A stretch of DNA of 64,000 nt from assembly GCA_965238125.1 (NCBI GenBank), contig OZ250179.1:2108001-2172000 (forward strand). Direction: 5' to 3'. The DNA is from UBA6623 sp965238125 (GTDB taxonomy: Bacteria; Acidobacteriota; Terriglobia; Bryobacterales; UBA6623). Made by a program: the position numbers and the translations under genes. Shown here piece after piece: positions 52,184 through 60,671 of this stretch. The notes under the pieces are model-generated. The model was not told where the DNA came from. It made no database searches and worked only from the letters and a program-made list of their open reading frames with translations. The first letter of the stretch is position 1. Each line of letters opens with the position of its first letter.

Positions 52184-53077
52184 TCAGCGCACTCGGGCTA
52201 AGCTTCCGCCGTCGCCGACGAGGTACCCCTTGATTTCGCCAGCGATGCCGCACGTGATAAGAACGACAATCATCGGGAAGGCGACCAACAGTTTGCCCCG
52301 GTGGCGGCGCTTTCGTAAGACGGCGCGCACCAACCGCGAAGGCAGCACGAGGGGCAAGACGCAACCGGCCGCCGCGGCATAGAGCAACCGTTTCCCTTTT
52401 CCCCACTCTTGGGCGCGCATCGCCGCGAAGGAGCGGGCGTAGAGGAACTTTTGTACGGCGAACTCTCCGAACCGGAAGGGATTCAAATGCTCGACGGCGA
52501 TCTTCGGGTCGACGAGAAACTTGGCTCCGTTGTCCACGAGACGATCAAGGAGAAAACCTTCCCATAATCGGCCGAAGCGCTCTTCGTCGATTGGCAAGAC
52601 CGCCTTGCGATAGCTGACATTGCCGCCCGCGATTGCCCCAGGTCCGCCCGGCCCGGTGGGAGGCATGGCATTCGCGTACTCAAGCAAGAAGAACGCCCAA
52701 TCGAAGATCGTGTTCCGCGAGGCATTTTCGATTGGGCCGGCAACGACGTGATACCCGGCCGCGTGCGAATCGATTATTCGCGTCGCCCAATCGGCCGCGG
52801 GCAGACAGTGGTCTTCGATCAGGGCTACATTGTCGGCCGCTGCTTCGCCCATCCCACGCCAACGGACAGCCGGGATCGACAGCCCAGCGAGACCGCTTTC
52901 AAAGCGCACGCGGGGAAAACGGCCGGTGAGGGGCGCGGCTTCCTCAACCGAGAAACGGGTGTAGACGACGATTTCCAACGTGTCTCGGCAACTCTGTGCC
53001 TCCAGCCGGGCCAGGCACTCGTCGATCCACGGGCCGCGGTTAACCCACGGGACCACAACGGTTAGCCGAGGCAGCAC
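52184..53077 (-). CDS. Glycosyltransferase family 2
   Basis: The protein has 297 aa from the GTG at 53077. This start was chosen because it overlaps by one base (TAGTG) the stop of the upstream glycosyltransferase, once the IS1380 element is removed on paper. The GT-A core reads 'LTVVVPWVNRGPWIDECLAR', 'EIVVYTRFSVE' and 'VALIEDHCLPAADWATRIID', with a C-terminal membrane part 'LLVAFPMIVVLITCGIAGEI'. The usual DxD is 'EDH' here. The long frame up to 53503 crosses IS sequence and is not native. It belongs to a minus-strand set with a methyltransferase and a second glycosyltransferase. Confidence 0.85.
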   Translation of the reverse strand: MLPRLTVVVPWVNRGPWIDECLARLEAQSCRDTLEIVVYTRFSVEEAAPLTGRFPRVRFESGLAGLSIPAVRWRGMGEAAADNVALIEDHCLPAADWATRIIDSHAAGYHVVAGPIENASRNTIFDWAFFLLEYANAMPPTGPGGPGAIAGGNVSYRKAVLPIDEERFGRLWEGFLLDRLVDNGAKFLVDPKIAVEHLNPFRFGEFAVQKFLYARSFAAMRAQEWGKGKRLLYAAAAGCVLPLVLPSRLVRAVLRKRRHRGKLLVAFPMIVVLITCGIAGEIKGYLVGDGGSLARVR

Positions 53078-53214
53078 TAGAAAATCCGCCCCCGGCTCGA
53101 CCCGCCGCCGAACAAGTAACCGAAGGCTTCGCCGGTCGCCCATAGCGAATAGGCAAGCCAAAGCCACGCCACGCCCCGTAGGCTTTGTAAGCGGGCTTCC
53201 GGTTTCCCATCGAG
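53077..53214 (-). pseudogene. Glycosyltransferase family 2, C-terminal fragment (split by IS1380 copy C)
   Basis: These bases complete the gene that starts at 55661. Read after LYWRLWKSLD they give GKPEARLQSLRGVAWLWLAY then SLWATGEAFGYLFGGGSSR, the membrane-helix ending usual for this glycosyltransferase type, and stop at TAG (53077-53079). The fragment has no start. Confidence 0.9.
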
Positions 53215-54876
53215 CCCGCATTTTCAATTTGATGTTTGACATCCCGACCTTCCAGCGGCCTTGAGCGTCTTTATTCATAGGGGCTAGAGCCCGATGAGGA
53301 CGCCATGGAGGCCAACACCCAATGGGTGAAAAACAAACCAAGCCATTCCAGCTAAGTTTCAACGGCTTGTTGAAAGTCGATTTCCAGGGATCGCATGTCA
53401 CTTCCGACGGTGGCCTGATTTTGGTTCGCGAACTGGACGAGCGGCTCGGTCTCGGGAAGCTGATCGATGAGTATCTCAGCGACTCGCGACAAGGCTTGAA
53501 CAAGAAGTTCCCGCTGGCCGATCTGCTGCGCCAGTCGATCTACAGCCGCTTGGCAGGCTACGAGGACGTCAACGACGCCGTCCGAGTGTCGGCTGACCCG
53601 ACGTTTCGCTTGATCGGCTCGCAGAGGAACTGGGATCGCCGAGCGGCCTTAACCTCGACGCTGCACGGCTTCGAGACGGAGATGCTGGCGAGCGAAGAGA
53701 ACCTGCTGGGGCTGATGGCGCTGAACCGAGAGCTGGTCGGGCAAGCGGAGGCGTTCGACGACTCCGAGCGGGTCGTTCTGGACATGGACTCCACCGAGAG
53801 TCCGGTCCATGGCCAACAGGAAGGCAGTGCCTACAACGGACACTTCGAGTCGGTCTGCTACCACCCGTTGCTTTTGTTCAACGGTCATGGTGATTGCCTC
53901 GCTGCCAAGCTGCGTCCCGGCAACGTGCACAGCGCCGAGGACTGGGATGAGCTATTGTTGCCGGAGATCGAGCGCCAACAGGCTGCGGGCAAGCAGGTCG
54001 CCTTCCGGGGCGATGCCGCCTTTGCCAAGCCGGAGATCTACGAGGCGCTGGAGGAGCGCGGCGCGGACTACGCGATCCGCATTCCGGCCAATAAGAACCT
54101 GGAGCTGGAGATCGAAGACATCCTGTTTCGTCCGCCGGGGAGGCCCGGCCGCAAGCCGCTAGTGCGCTACAAGAGCTTTCGCTATCAGGCGGAGAGCTGG
54201 AAGGGGCCGAGACGAGTTGTCGCCAAGGTCGAGCACCACCAGGGCGAGCTATTCGCGCGCGTCGGTTTTATCGTGACGAACATGAGCTTGCCAAGCCGGT
54301 CGGTGGTGCGTTTCTACAACAAGCGCGGCACGGCGGAGCAGTGGATCAAAGAAGGTAAGCAAGCGACGCACTGGACGCGGCTGTCGTGCCATCGCTTCCG
54401 GGCGAACGAGGTGCGCTTGCAGTTAAGCGTGCCGGCCTACAACCTGGGCAACCTGTGGCGGCGACTCGGGTTGCCGCACAGGATCAAGACGTGGTCACTG
54501 ACGAGCTTGCAGCAGCGGTTGATGAAGACGGGCGGCAGATTGGTCAAGCACGCGCGGTACTACTGGTTGCTCTTGGCCGAGGGACATCTGAACCGGCGGC
54601 TGTTTGGCGACATGCTGCGGAGGATCTGGGCGCTGCCTGTGCCGGGTGGTTAGCACCGCACTTGGCGAATGCGAAATCTGTGTACTGAGGACGGAAGCTC
54701 GGAGGGGTGTCTGCGAAATTGACTTCGCAGCGGCGGATCAGCCCCCATGAGGGGCAAGAAGGGGGCTCGATCGGTCCCGCCTCAGCCGCCGCCTCTTTCG
54801 GGTGGAGAAATGGTTGCGCTTCGCCGGGTGAGGGTGTAGACTCGTGCCGTCAGAGGAGCCAAATCGGAAATCCTGG
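53215..54876 (+). mobile_element. IS1380-family element, copy C (divergent), 1662 bp
   Basis: The left end is CCCGCATTTTCAATTTGATG and the right end CCAAATCGGAAATCCTGG. The 5-bp target duplication TCGAG lies at 53210-53214 and 54877-54881. Its internal sequence differs from copies A and B at many sites, especially after the transposase gene, so it is an older branch or a separate arrival. It splits a glycosyltransferase gene. Confidence 0.93.
53322..54653 (+). CDS. IS1380 transposase (copy C)
   Basis: The protein has 443 aa, the same length as in copy B and clearly related (first block GEKQTKPFQLSFNGLLKVDF). 'VVLDMDSTESPVHGQQEGSA', 'AFRGDAAFAKPEIYEALEER' and 'FYNKRGTAEQWIKEGK' keep the catalytic residues. 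The frame is intact, so the element may be able to move. Confidence 0.93.
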   Translation: MGEKQTKPFQLSFNGLLKVDFQGSHVTSDGGLILVRELDERLGLGKLIDEYLSDSRQGLNKKFPLADLLRQSIYSRLAGYEDVNDAVRVSADPTFRLIGSQRNWDRRAALTSTLHGFETEMLASEENLLGLMALNRELVGQAEAFDDSERVVLDMDSTESPVHGQQEGSAYNGHFESVCYHPLLLFNGHGDCLAAKLRPGNVHSAEDWDELLLPEIERQQAAGKQVAFRGDAAFAKPEIYEALEERGADYAIRIPANKNLELEIEDILFRPPGRPGRKPLVRYKSFRYQAESWKGPRRVVAKVEHHQGELFARVGFIVTNMSLPSRSVVRFYNKRGTAEQWIKEGKQATHWTRLSCHRFRANEVRLQLSVPAYNLGNLWRRLGLPHRIKTWSLTSLQQRLMKTGGRLVKHARYYWLLLAEGHLNRRLFGDMLRRIWALPVPGG

Positions 54877-55661
54877 TCGAGCGACTTCCAAAGCCGCCAA
54901 TATAGGACGAAAGGAACGAACGCGACTAGTGCCGCTCTCATAACGCACCCCGGCAAGCTCATTGCTTTTCGTCGCTCCCCGGCGTGCCAACGCCCGTAGT
55001 GAAAGCGTTGCCGAATGAGCGTCGGGAAGCGCGGCTCGCCGCGATAGAAAGCGGCAGCGCCCGAGGCCCGCCAAAGCTCCCCGCCTTGCTGTCGAAGCCG
55101 ATCGTGGATCGGGCCTTCCCAAGCGCCGTCCTCGAGTAGATCGAGGCACTCTTCGATCGCCGAGCGACGGTAGGAGCAATTGGCTCCGGTCAGTTCTTTC
55201 GCGAAACCATCGCTCTTGGGGGCCATGTGGCGTCCGTACTCATAGAAGAAATCGGCCCATCGAAAGGCCGAGGAATCGGGGCCGGCCTGGAACGCCACCG
55301 GGCCGCCCACCACGCCGGCCGGCCCGTCTCGATGAGCCGCACGTAGAGCCTCGACCCAGCCCGCCGCGGGCTCCATGGTGGATTCCAGTTGTGCGATGAC
55401 GTCGCCGCAGGCTCGGCGAACGCCCTCCCAACGCAATTGAGGAATTGACCGAGGCTCGTCGAAGTGGACGAACGTCACGGCTTCGAAGCGCTGTGTGAGT
55501 TGCGGGCCGGGGTCCTCGTCGGACGCGTCGACGACAATGATTTCCGCCGCGCCTTGGCCTTCGAGCGCGGTCAGACACCGTTCGAGCAATTCGGGTTGAT
55601 TGAAAGAAACGACGACGACCGACACGGTTGGGGGTTGTGAAGGTTGTCGTGTTTGCACCAT
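54877..55661 (-). pseudogene. Glycosyltransferase family 2, N-terminal fragment (split by IS1380 copy C)
   Basis: The frame from 55661 has the GT-A marks 'VSVVVVSFNQPELLERCLTA', 'IIVVDASDED', 'VIAQLESTMEPAAGWVEALR' and 'ELTGANCSYRRSAIEECLDL'. Native sequence ends at LYWRLWKSL; after that the frame runs about 45 codons into the element (to 54738) and yields an unrelated basic tail. Together with 53077-53209 it makes a 305-aa protein. The tail might still allow a truncated product lacking the last membrane helix. Confidence 0.9.
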
Positions 55662-55688
55662 CGTTCCCTTCCCCGCTGCCGCCGCCAG

Positions 55689-56474
55689 TCACCCCTTTCG
55701 GGCGACGCAAAAGATCGTGTGACCCAACGGGGGCCGACCACCGTGTTCGAGAACCCAGCGGCGTTCGATGCGCCAATAGACCGCGAGCAGTCGGCCTTTC
55801 AGGCTTGCGCGCGACAGGGGCCGCAAACGCAGCCCCTGGTCGCCTCGCGGCACCGCGCCGAACGCCCATCCACGCAAATCGGCCCAAATGGCCGGCAGGC
55901 AGTTGGTCAAGGTGACGAAGACGACCTGAAAGCCGCGTGCTTCGAGCAGTTGGCGAAGCTTATGGGGCTCCCATTGTTGATAGTCGCCGGTATCTTGGTG
56001 TCGCTTTCGGCCCCATCCGCGTCGGGCCGCGGCGCGAATGAGCAATACGCCTTCGTCCTTCAATACGCGGTGAAACTCATCGATCGTTGCTCGTGCCTGG
56101 GCGGAGCCCAAGTGTTGCAAGACATCGAAACACGTCATGGTATCGAGACACTCATCTCGAAAAGGCAGCTCGCTCACCTTTGCCGCCGCCAGACGAACAG
56201 CACCCCGATGGCGCGCACGCCGCAGACCGTCCATGGATCGATCGCAGCCCGCCGCCATGCAGCCGGGCGGGCGGCTCTCGGCTTGGCGCAAGAACAATCC
56301 GGTGCCACAGCCGGCGTCAAGCAAGCGCGCGGTAGGCGCGGTGGAGGCGAACCGATCGAGCAGGGCGAACCCGGTTTGCCGCATCGCTTCGGTCCAGGGG
56401 TGGGCGTCTTCGACCGCCTCGAGCCGGTCGTAATATTCGGGCGTCGAGATTTTCGGCACCGAGTTATCGCTCAT
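55689..56474 (-). CDS. Class I SAM-dependent methyltransferase
   Basis: The protein has 261 aa from the ATG at 56474. 'ARLLDAGCGTGLFLRQAE' is motif I; 'LPFRDECLDTMTCFDVLQHL' and 'FHRVLKDEGVLLIRAAARRG' are the later motifs of the Methyltransf_11 type. It sits 27 bases before a glycosyltransferase gene, so it probably methylates a sugar or lipid intermediate of the surface glycan. The longer frame to 56552 runs into a repeat. Confidence 0.88.
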   Translation of the reverse strand: MSDNSVPKISTPEYYDRLEAVEDAHPWTEAMRQTGFALLDRFASTAPTARLLDAGCGTGLFLRQAESRPPGCMAAGCDRSMDGLRRARHRGAVRLAAAKVSELPFRDECLDTMTCFDVLQHLGSAQARATIDEFHRVLKDEGVLLIRAAARRGWGRKRHQDTGDYQQWEPHKLRQLLEARGFQVVFVTLTNCLPAIWADLRGWAFGAVPRGDQGLRLRPLSRASLKGRLLAVYWRIERRWVLEHGGRPPLGHTIFCVARKG

Positions 56475-56534
56475 GGCGTTCGATTCCAAGCGGCAGCTCA
56501 TGGGCTGTTGAAGAAATGGGGGACATCCGTTTTT

Positions 56535-56700
56535 GTGAATCGGCGGTTTCATAATACCGCCATGAAAATGGGTGTCGGCGGCCTTCCGGCGCCCCTACCT
56601 TCTTGTCATATGGCACACAGCCGATGGTGGAGCGTGGAGGCCGAGGCATGAAAGCAAGCAAGGGAGACGTCGAAGGATCAACGGTCCGCAGTTGGGAAAG
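56535..56700. repeat. Intergenic repeat modules M + partial R3 (copy e)
   Basis: M reads 'gcggtttcataataccgccatgaaaatgggtgtcgg'. Only the first part of R3 follows ('cttcttgtcatatggcacac', 'agacgtcgaaggatcaacgg'); the three strong palindromes are missing. A scrap of R2 ('tacccagggttccgcc') is at 56826-56846. Confidence 0.75.
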
Positions 56701-56716
56701 AGGAAAGAAAAATATT

Positions 56717-56754
56717 GGCCAGGGGCGTAAGTCCAGGGGCTAACGCCCCTGGCC
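56717..56754 (-). terminator. Strong hairpin downstream of a glycosyltransferase gene
   Basis: A perfect 12-bp stem GGCCAGGGGCGT / ACGCCCCTGGCC with a 14-base loop. It lies about 125 bases after the stop of the 56879 gene (minus strand). There is no clear T-run after it on the minus strand, although AATATTTTTCTTTC follows the stem there. It could be a terminator or another repeat hairpin. Confidence 0.5.
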
Positions 56755-56878
56755 GGCATTAATGAATACAACTACAGCTCGACGCGCTGGAGCCATTGGG
56801 AGTTGTCTCGGCGTCCCGCCGCGAAGTTGTACCCAGGGTTCCGCCTCCCCATTTCTTCACAGGCCTCACGGGACGGAC

Positions 56879-57973
56879 TTATTTTCGCTCGCGTGGTTCG
56901 TCTCCGCAGCGCGGCGTCCCAAACCATCGCTTCCCCCCATATCGAAGAGCGCCGATCACGAACGCAATGCCGCTGTAGTAGTAATACAGGAAATGAAAGG
57001 GGATCGCCCGCAGGGCAAACCAGATGCCGCGCCGGCGCGCCAGAAAAACGTAGAAGCGGACGTTCATCGCGGCGACGGCCCCGGTTGCGGCAAGCGGCGT
57101 CACGAAGCCGGCCGGCGAATCGCGGAAGAAAATCGCCCAGGCCGCCAAAGCGGCCACGGCAAGATGCATCAGCACGACGCTCAAGCGTTGCGACACCTGA
57201 AGGTTCAGGTCGCGGGGCATCGATGAACTACTGAGAATCAACTCCGTCCAGGGCACGCCGCGATCGAAAATATCGGTTCGGAGAAGCTTCCCGAGCGTCC
57301 ACTGCTTCCAATGTTTGACCTGGAGTCCCTTATCGAGTAGAATCCTCGCCCCATCGGCTCTCAAGCGGTATCCGAACTCGATGTCCTCAACCGAAGGGCG
57401 CGTGTAGACCTCCGAGAAACCTCCTAAGCGGGTGAAAAGTTCCTTGCGTACCGCACCGCAGCCGCTCCAAGAAGCAATAGCTTGTTGGGAACTGGTTTGG
57501 TGGACGAAGTGTTGCTGCAGAGTCTTGTATTGCGACAAGAAGCGTGGCCCGGGGGGATCGTCGTCATACGAGCCGATGACGGCGTCCAATGACGAGGCTT
57601 GGTCGAAGTGATTTTTGACGTGCCCGAGCGTATCCGGGGTGACGACAACATCGGCGTCGGTGAAGAACAGAATCTCCGCGCGCGCTTCCTTGGCCGCGAC
57701 GTTGCGGGCAGTCGCGGGACCCTGGTTCGTCGCCGGCCGAAAGACGCGACAGCCAAGGCGCTCGGCGACTTCCGCCGATCCGTCGGTCGAGCCGTCGTCC
57801 ACAACGATACATTCAAAATCACGGAAGCGGGAACTGAAAATCGCCGCTAAACAACGCTCGAGATGGGCGGCGGCGTTGTGCACCGGAATAATCACGGACA
57901 GGCCCGGTGCCGAGGGAGAGTCGGTCAATCGACCAGTGTAGGGACCCGCCGACGACGGCTGCAAGGTTGCCAT
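56879..57973 (-). CDS. Glycosyltransferase family 2 with C-terminal membrane helices
   Basis: The protein has 364 aa from the ATG at 57973. The GT-A core: 'LSVIIPVHNAAAHLERCLAA', 'CIVVDDGSTDGSAEVAERLG', 'NQGPATARNVAAKEARAEIL' with 'FFTDADVVV' (DxD) and 'YTRPSVEDIEFGYRLRADGA'. At least three helices follow ('VVLMHLAVAALAAWAIFF', 'LAATGAVAAMNVRFYVFL', 'YYYYSGIAFVIGALRY'). It is a membrane-bound sugar transferase. Divergent to it is the LRR gene, with 260 bases between. Confidence 0.9.
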   Translation of the reverse strand: MATLQPSSAGPYTGRLTDSPSAPGLSVIIPVHNAAAHLERCLAAIFSSRFRDFECIVVDDGSTDGSAEVAERLGCRVFRPATNQGPATARNVAAKEARAEILFFTDADVVVTPDTLGHVKNHFDQASSLDAVIGSYDDDPPGPRFLSQYKTLQQHFVHQTSSQQAIASWSGCGAVRKELFTRLGGFSEVYTRPSVEDIEFGYRLRADGARILLDKGLQVKHWKQWTLGKLLRTDIFDRGVPWTELILSSSSMPRDLNLQVSQRLSVVLMHLAVAALAAWAIFFRDSPAGFVTPLAATGAVAAMNVRFYVFLARRRGIWFALRAIPFHFLYYYYSGIAFVIGALRYGGKRWFGTPRCGDEPRERK

Positions 57974-58234
57974 GGCGACTTGACGCGCGGCGCGGGGTGA
58001 GGACGCGCGGGGTGGCCGCGGAAAATTCTCGTCACATGCCGGTCGGGGTCCCGTGGGACGGGCCTCCCAAGCACTTGGTCTTGCCGGATGGAGACAAATG
58101 CGGATGCGCGGTGTTGCACAACACGCGCTCGGCGTCGCATAGTAGTTTCGAGTCGGCAATTTTCGAGGCGGCTTGAAGCGATCGGAAAGGCGTAGGGACT
58201 CGCTCATCCGATCCTTCGATCGAAGGAGGTTTCG

Positions 58235-58867
58235 ATGAAGAGACGATCGATGGCTGTTATTGTTGCTTGCGGCCTGTACGTGGTGGGCCCGGCGCCCGCG
58301 GCCGAGCCGTCCGAGGTTGCAAAGGAAGCTCTTGCGAAAATCGAGCAAGCCGGCGGCACGGCGCGAGAGATCGCTCGCAACGACGATCGGCTGGACGTGA
58401 ATTTTCAACTCGCCGGCGACAAGATTGAAGACGAACATCTCGCGCCGGTGGCCAAGCTTTCGAACGTCTACGAGGTGCGACTGGGACGAACCGGCATCAG
58501 CGATGCCGGGTTGGCGCATCTTGCCGGTCTGGCGACCCTGGAACGGCTGCACTTGGAAAACACCGGGGTCGGCGACGCGGGGTTAGCGCATCTCAAAGGA
58601 CTCACCAAGCTGGTCTATCTGAATCTCTACGGCACGCAAGTCAGCGACGACGGGCTCAAGCACCTGAGCGGGCTCACGAGCCTCAAGAACCTCTATGTCT
58701 GGCAGACCCAGGTGACCGAAGCCGGCATCGCCGCGCTTAAGCAAGCCATTCCCGAACTCGAAATCGAGACGGGTTGGGACCTAGCTGAAGTCGAAAAGGC
58801 CAAAGAACTCCAAGCCGCCCAACAAGAGGAAAACAAGAAGAAGGAAAAGGAAAAGAAAGACAACTAA
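58235..58867 (+). CDS. Secreted leucine-rich-repeat protein
   Basis: The protein has 210 aa with a signal peptide (AVIVACGLYVVGPAPAA) and a good ribosome site (AAGGAGG, 8 bases before the ATG). Four repeats of about 24 residues, such as 'ISDAGLAHLAGLATLERLHL' and 'VGDAGLAHLKGLTKLVYLNL', form a small LRR (GALA-like) arc. The C-terminus is a charged Lys/Glu tail ('QQEENKKKEKEKKDN'). These LRR proteins are common in Planctomycetota and related soil bacteria and probably bind protein partners outside the cytoplasm. Confidence 0.85.
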   Translation: MKRRSMAVIVACGLYVVGPAPAAEPSEVAKEALAKIEQAGGTAREIARNDDRLDVNFQLAGDKIEDEHLAPVAKLSNVYEVRLGRTGISDAGLAHLAGLATLERLHLENTGVGDAGLAHLKGLTKLVYLNLYGTQVSDDGLKHLSGLTSLKNLYVWQTQVTEAGIAALKQAIPELEIETGWDLAEVEKAKELQAAQQEENKKKEKEKKDN

Positions 58868-59006
58868 CGCGCCGGTGTCCATCTTGGTCGCGTGACGCGG
58901 CGGGGGCGGTCGACGGTGTACGCTTGTCCCCGTCGGAAGGACTCGCCGGCGCGTTTTTCACTCCCGCACAGGGCGGTCCCGGGCACCCCCCGACTCTCCT
59001 CGACGC

Positions 59007-60092
59007 ATGTTGCGAACCGCCATTTTCGGCCTCGGAGGAGCAGCCGAGCGAATCCATCTGCCGGCCTGCCGAGGCGTCTCCGAGATTGACGTCATCGCCG
59101 CGTGCGAGCCGATTGACGAAGCTCGCCACCGGCTTGCCAATCGCTTCGCGATTCCGCGGGTTTACGAAGACGCCGGCGCCTTGCTCGCGGAGCAGAAACC
59201 CGATCTGGTGATTGTGGGAACGCCGCCCGATTCGCACTACGCGCTCTGCAGGACCGCGCTGGAAGCGGGTGCTCATGTGCTGTGCGAGAAACCCTTTACG
59301 TCTTCACTCGATGAAGCCGACGAACTGATCGAGGCCTCTCGCCGCGCCGGCCGGATGCTGCGCGTCAACAATCAATATCGCTACATGCCGATCTACGGCG
59401 AGACGCGTCGTCGGGTCGCGGCCGGGGAGTTCGGCGATATTTTCGCGATCCAATGTCAGCAGCAGATGTTTCATCCTCCCGAAGCCGAGAAAGTCGGCTG
59501 GCGGAGGGTGCTCAAACGCTCGACGCTCTACGAATTCGGCACGCACGCGCTCGACCTGATTTGCTATCTCTTCGACGACTTTCCCGAATCGCTGACGGCC
59601 CATACGCCGCGAGTGCGCCGGGAATTCGACTCGGATGTATTGGTTCAAGTCACGCTGCGTTTCGCCGGTGAGCGCATAGCGACGCTGTGGCTGAATCGCG
59701 TGACCCACGTCCGCGAACACTACCTGGATATCCAACTGGATTGCGAGCGAGCCTCGTTCGTTGTCGCGCTGGGCGGGGTGGCGCGGGCGTCGGTCGAGTG
59801 GTCGCGTCGGCTGGGGCGTCCGACGGGTCGATTTAGTTTGGTCAAGGGAGGAGAGGCGAGGGAGGAGGCCGGCGGCCGGTCGCATGCCTATGTCCGCGAA
59901 CAACGTCCGGCGTTCGCCTCGGCCACGGCGACTCATTTGCGAATCTTCGCGGAACAGATCCAGGCCGGCAAACTCGACGAGCAACCCATGCTCCACGCCC
60001 GCCGGGTGCTCGAGTTGGTCTTCGCCGCCTACGAATCGGCGGAATCAGGCGAGACGGTGCGTTTGCCGCGACCGGCGGAATCGCGGACTTAA
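59007..60092 (+). CDS. Gfo/Idh/MocA family oxidoreductase
   Basis: The protein has 361 aa. The NAD(P)-binding domain begins 'LRTAIFGLGGAAERIHLPAC', a variant of GxGxxG, and 'HVLCEKPFTSSLDEADELIE' has the family EKP. 'STLYEFGTHALDLICYLFDD' is the substrate/metal His block. It has no export signal, unlike the copy at 10996. It oxidises or reduces an unknown sugar or inositol-type compound. It stands upstream of the R6 repeat. Confidence 0.88.
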   Translation: MLRTAIFGLGGAAERIHLPACRGVSEIDVIAACEPIDEARHRLANRFAIPRVYEDAGALLAEQKPDLVIVGTPPDSHYALCRTALEAGAHVLCEKPFTSSLDEADELIEASRRAGRMLRVNNQYRYMPIYGETRRRVAAGEFGDIFAIQCQQQMFHPPEAEKVGWRRVLKRSTLYEFGTHALDLICYLFDDFPESLTAHTPRVRREFDSDVLVQVTLRFAGERIATLWLNRVTHVREHYLDIQLDCERASFVVALGGVARASVEWSRRLGRPTGRFSLVKGGEAREEAGGRSHAYVREQRPAFASATATHLRIFAEQIQAGKLDEQPMLHARRVLELVFAAYESAESGETVRLPRPAESRT

Positions 60093-60157
60093 TTCCGCCG
60101 TCGCAATATTTCCGGCTCTGTCGGGTGCGCAACCGCCGTGTAGTAAGTCAGGCGTTG

Positions 60158-60230
60158 GGACATGTCGCCAGGAATGGCGACACCGCACGCTGAAAGCGTG
60201 CGCCACGTCGTGCGCCCGGGCCCGATTTCG
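60158..60230. repeat. Intergenic repeat family R6 (copy b)
   Basis: 'catgtcgccaggaatggcga' and 'cgctgaaagcgtgcgccacg' match the copy at 10862. It lies about 130 bases before the Rieske gene, on the same side of a gene as the first copy. Confidence 0.75.
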
Positions 60231-60355
60231 CAAATCGATTTCGCACCCCCCGGCCGCATCTTTTCGCGGCCCGGCGGGCGGGCGGGTGCTATCATGACAG
60301 GTTTTGAACTCGCCGCCACGCCGCGGTTACGGGCGGCGTTGAGCCGAGGCAAATC

Positions 60356-60664
60356 ATGGGAACCTACGTCCAAGCAGCCAAAGCGGGCGAACTGCCCGAG
60401 AACTCCGCGAAGCTCGTCCAGGCCGAAGGCAAGAACATCGCTCTCGTGCATGCGGGCGGGGGCTATTACGCCGTGGCCAATGAATGCACGCATGTCGGGG
60501 GACCGCTGTGCGAAGGGTCGCTTCACGGCGAGGAACTTACCTGCCCCTGGCACGGCGCCCGCTTCAACTTCAAGACCGGTCAAGCCGTCGCCGGGCCCGG
60601 GCGGGGCGACTTGGCGTGCTACGCGGTTCGCATCAGCGGCGACGCAATCGAGATCGAAGTATAA
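60356..60664 (+). CDS. Rieske-type [2Fe-2S] ferredoxin
   Basis: The protein has 102 aa. 'CTHVGGPLCEGSL' and 'CPWHGARFNFKTG' give the two Cys-x-His pairs that hold a Rieske cluster. It is a soluble small ferredoxin of the type that feeds oxygenases or redox enzymes, with no membrane anchor. The stop is 7 bases before fabH, so the two are co-transcribed. Which oxidase uses it is not visible here. Confidence 0.92.
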   Translation: MGTYVQAAKAGELPENSAKLVQAEGKNIALVHAGGGYYAVANECTHVGGPLCEGSLHGEELTCPWHGARFNFKTGQAVAGPGRGDLACYAVRISGDAIEIEV

Positions 60665-60671
60665 GGCCGCC

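Noticed and set aside
54712..54731. Hairpin CTGCGAA/TTCGCAG as terminator of the glycosyltransferase
   Set aside because: It lies inside the IS1380 element and has no T-run.
54653..54876. IS1380 copy C first looked truncated at its right end
   Set aside because: The end CCAAATCGGAAATCCTGG and the duplicated TCGAG were found at 54859-54881, so the element is complete.
59007..60092. Fluorinase or halogenase role for the SAM-hydrolase-like protein at 28859, and a shared path with this oxidoreductase
   Set aside because: No halide-site evidence can be read from the sequence and the genes are 30 kb apart.
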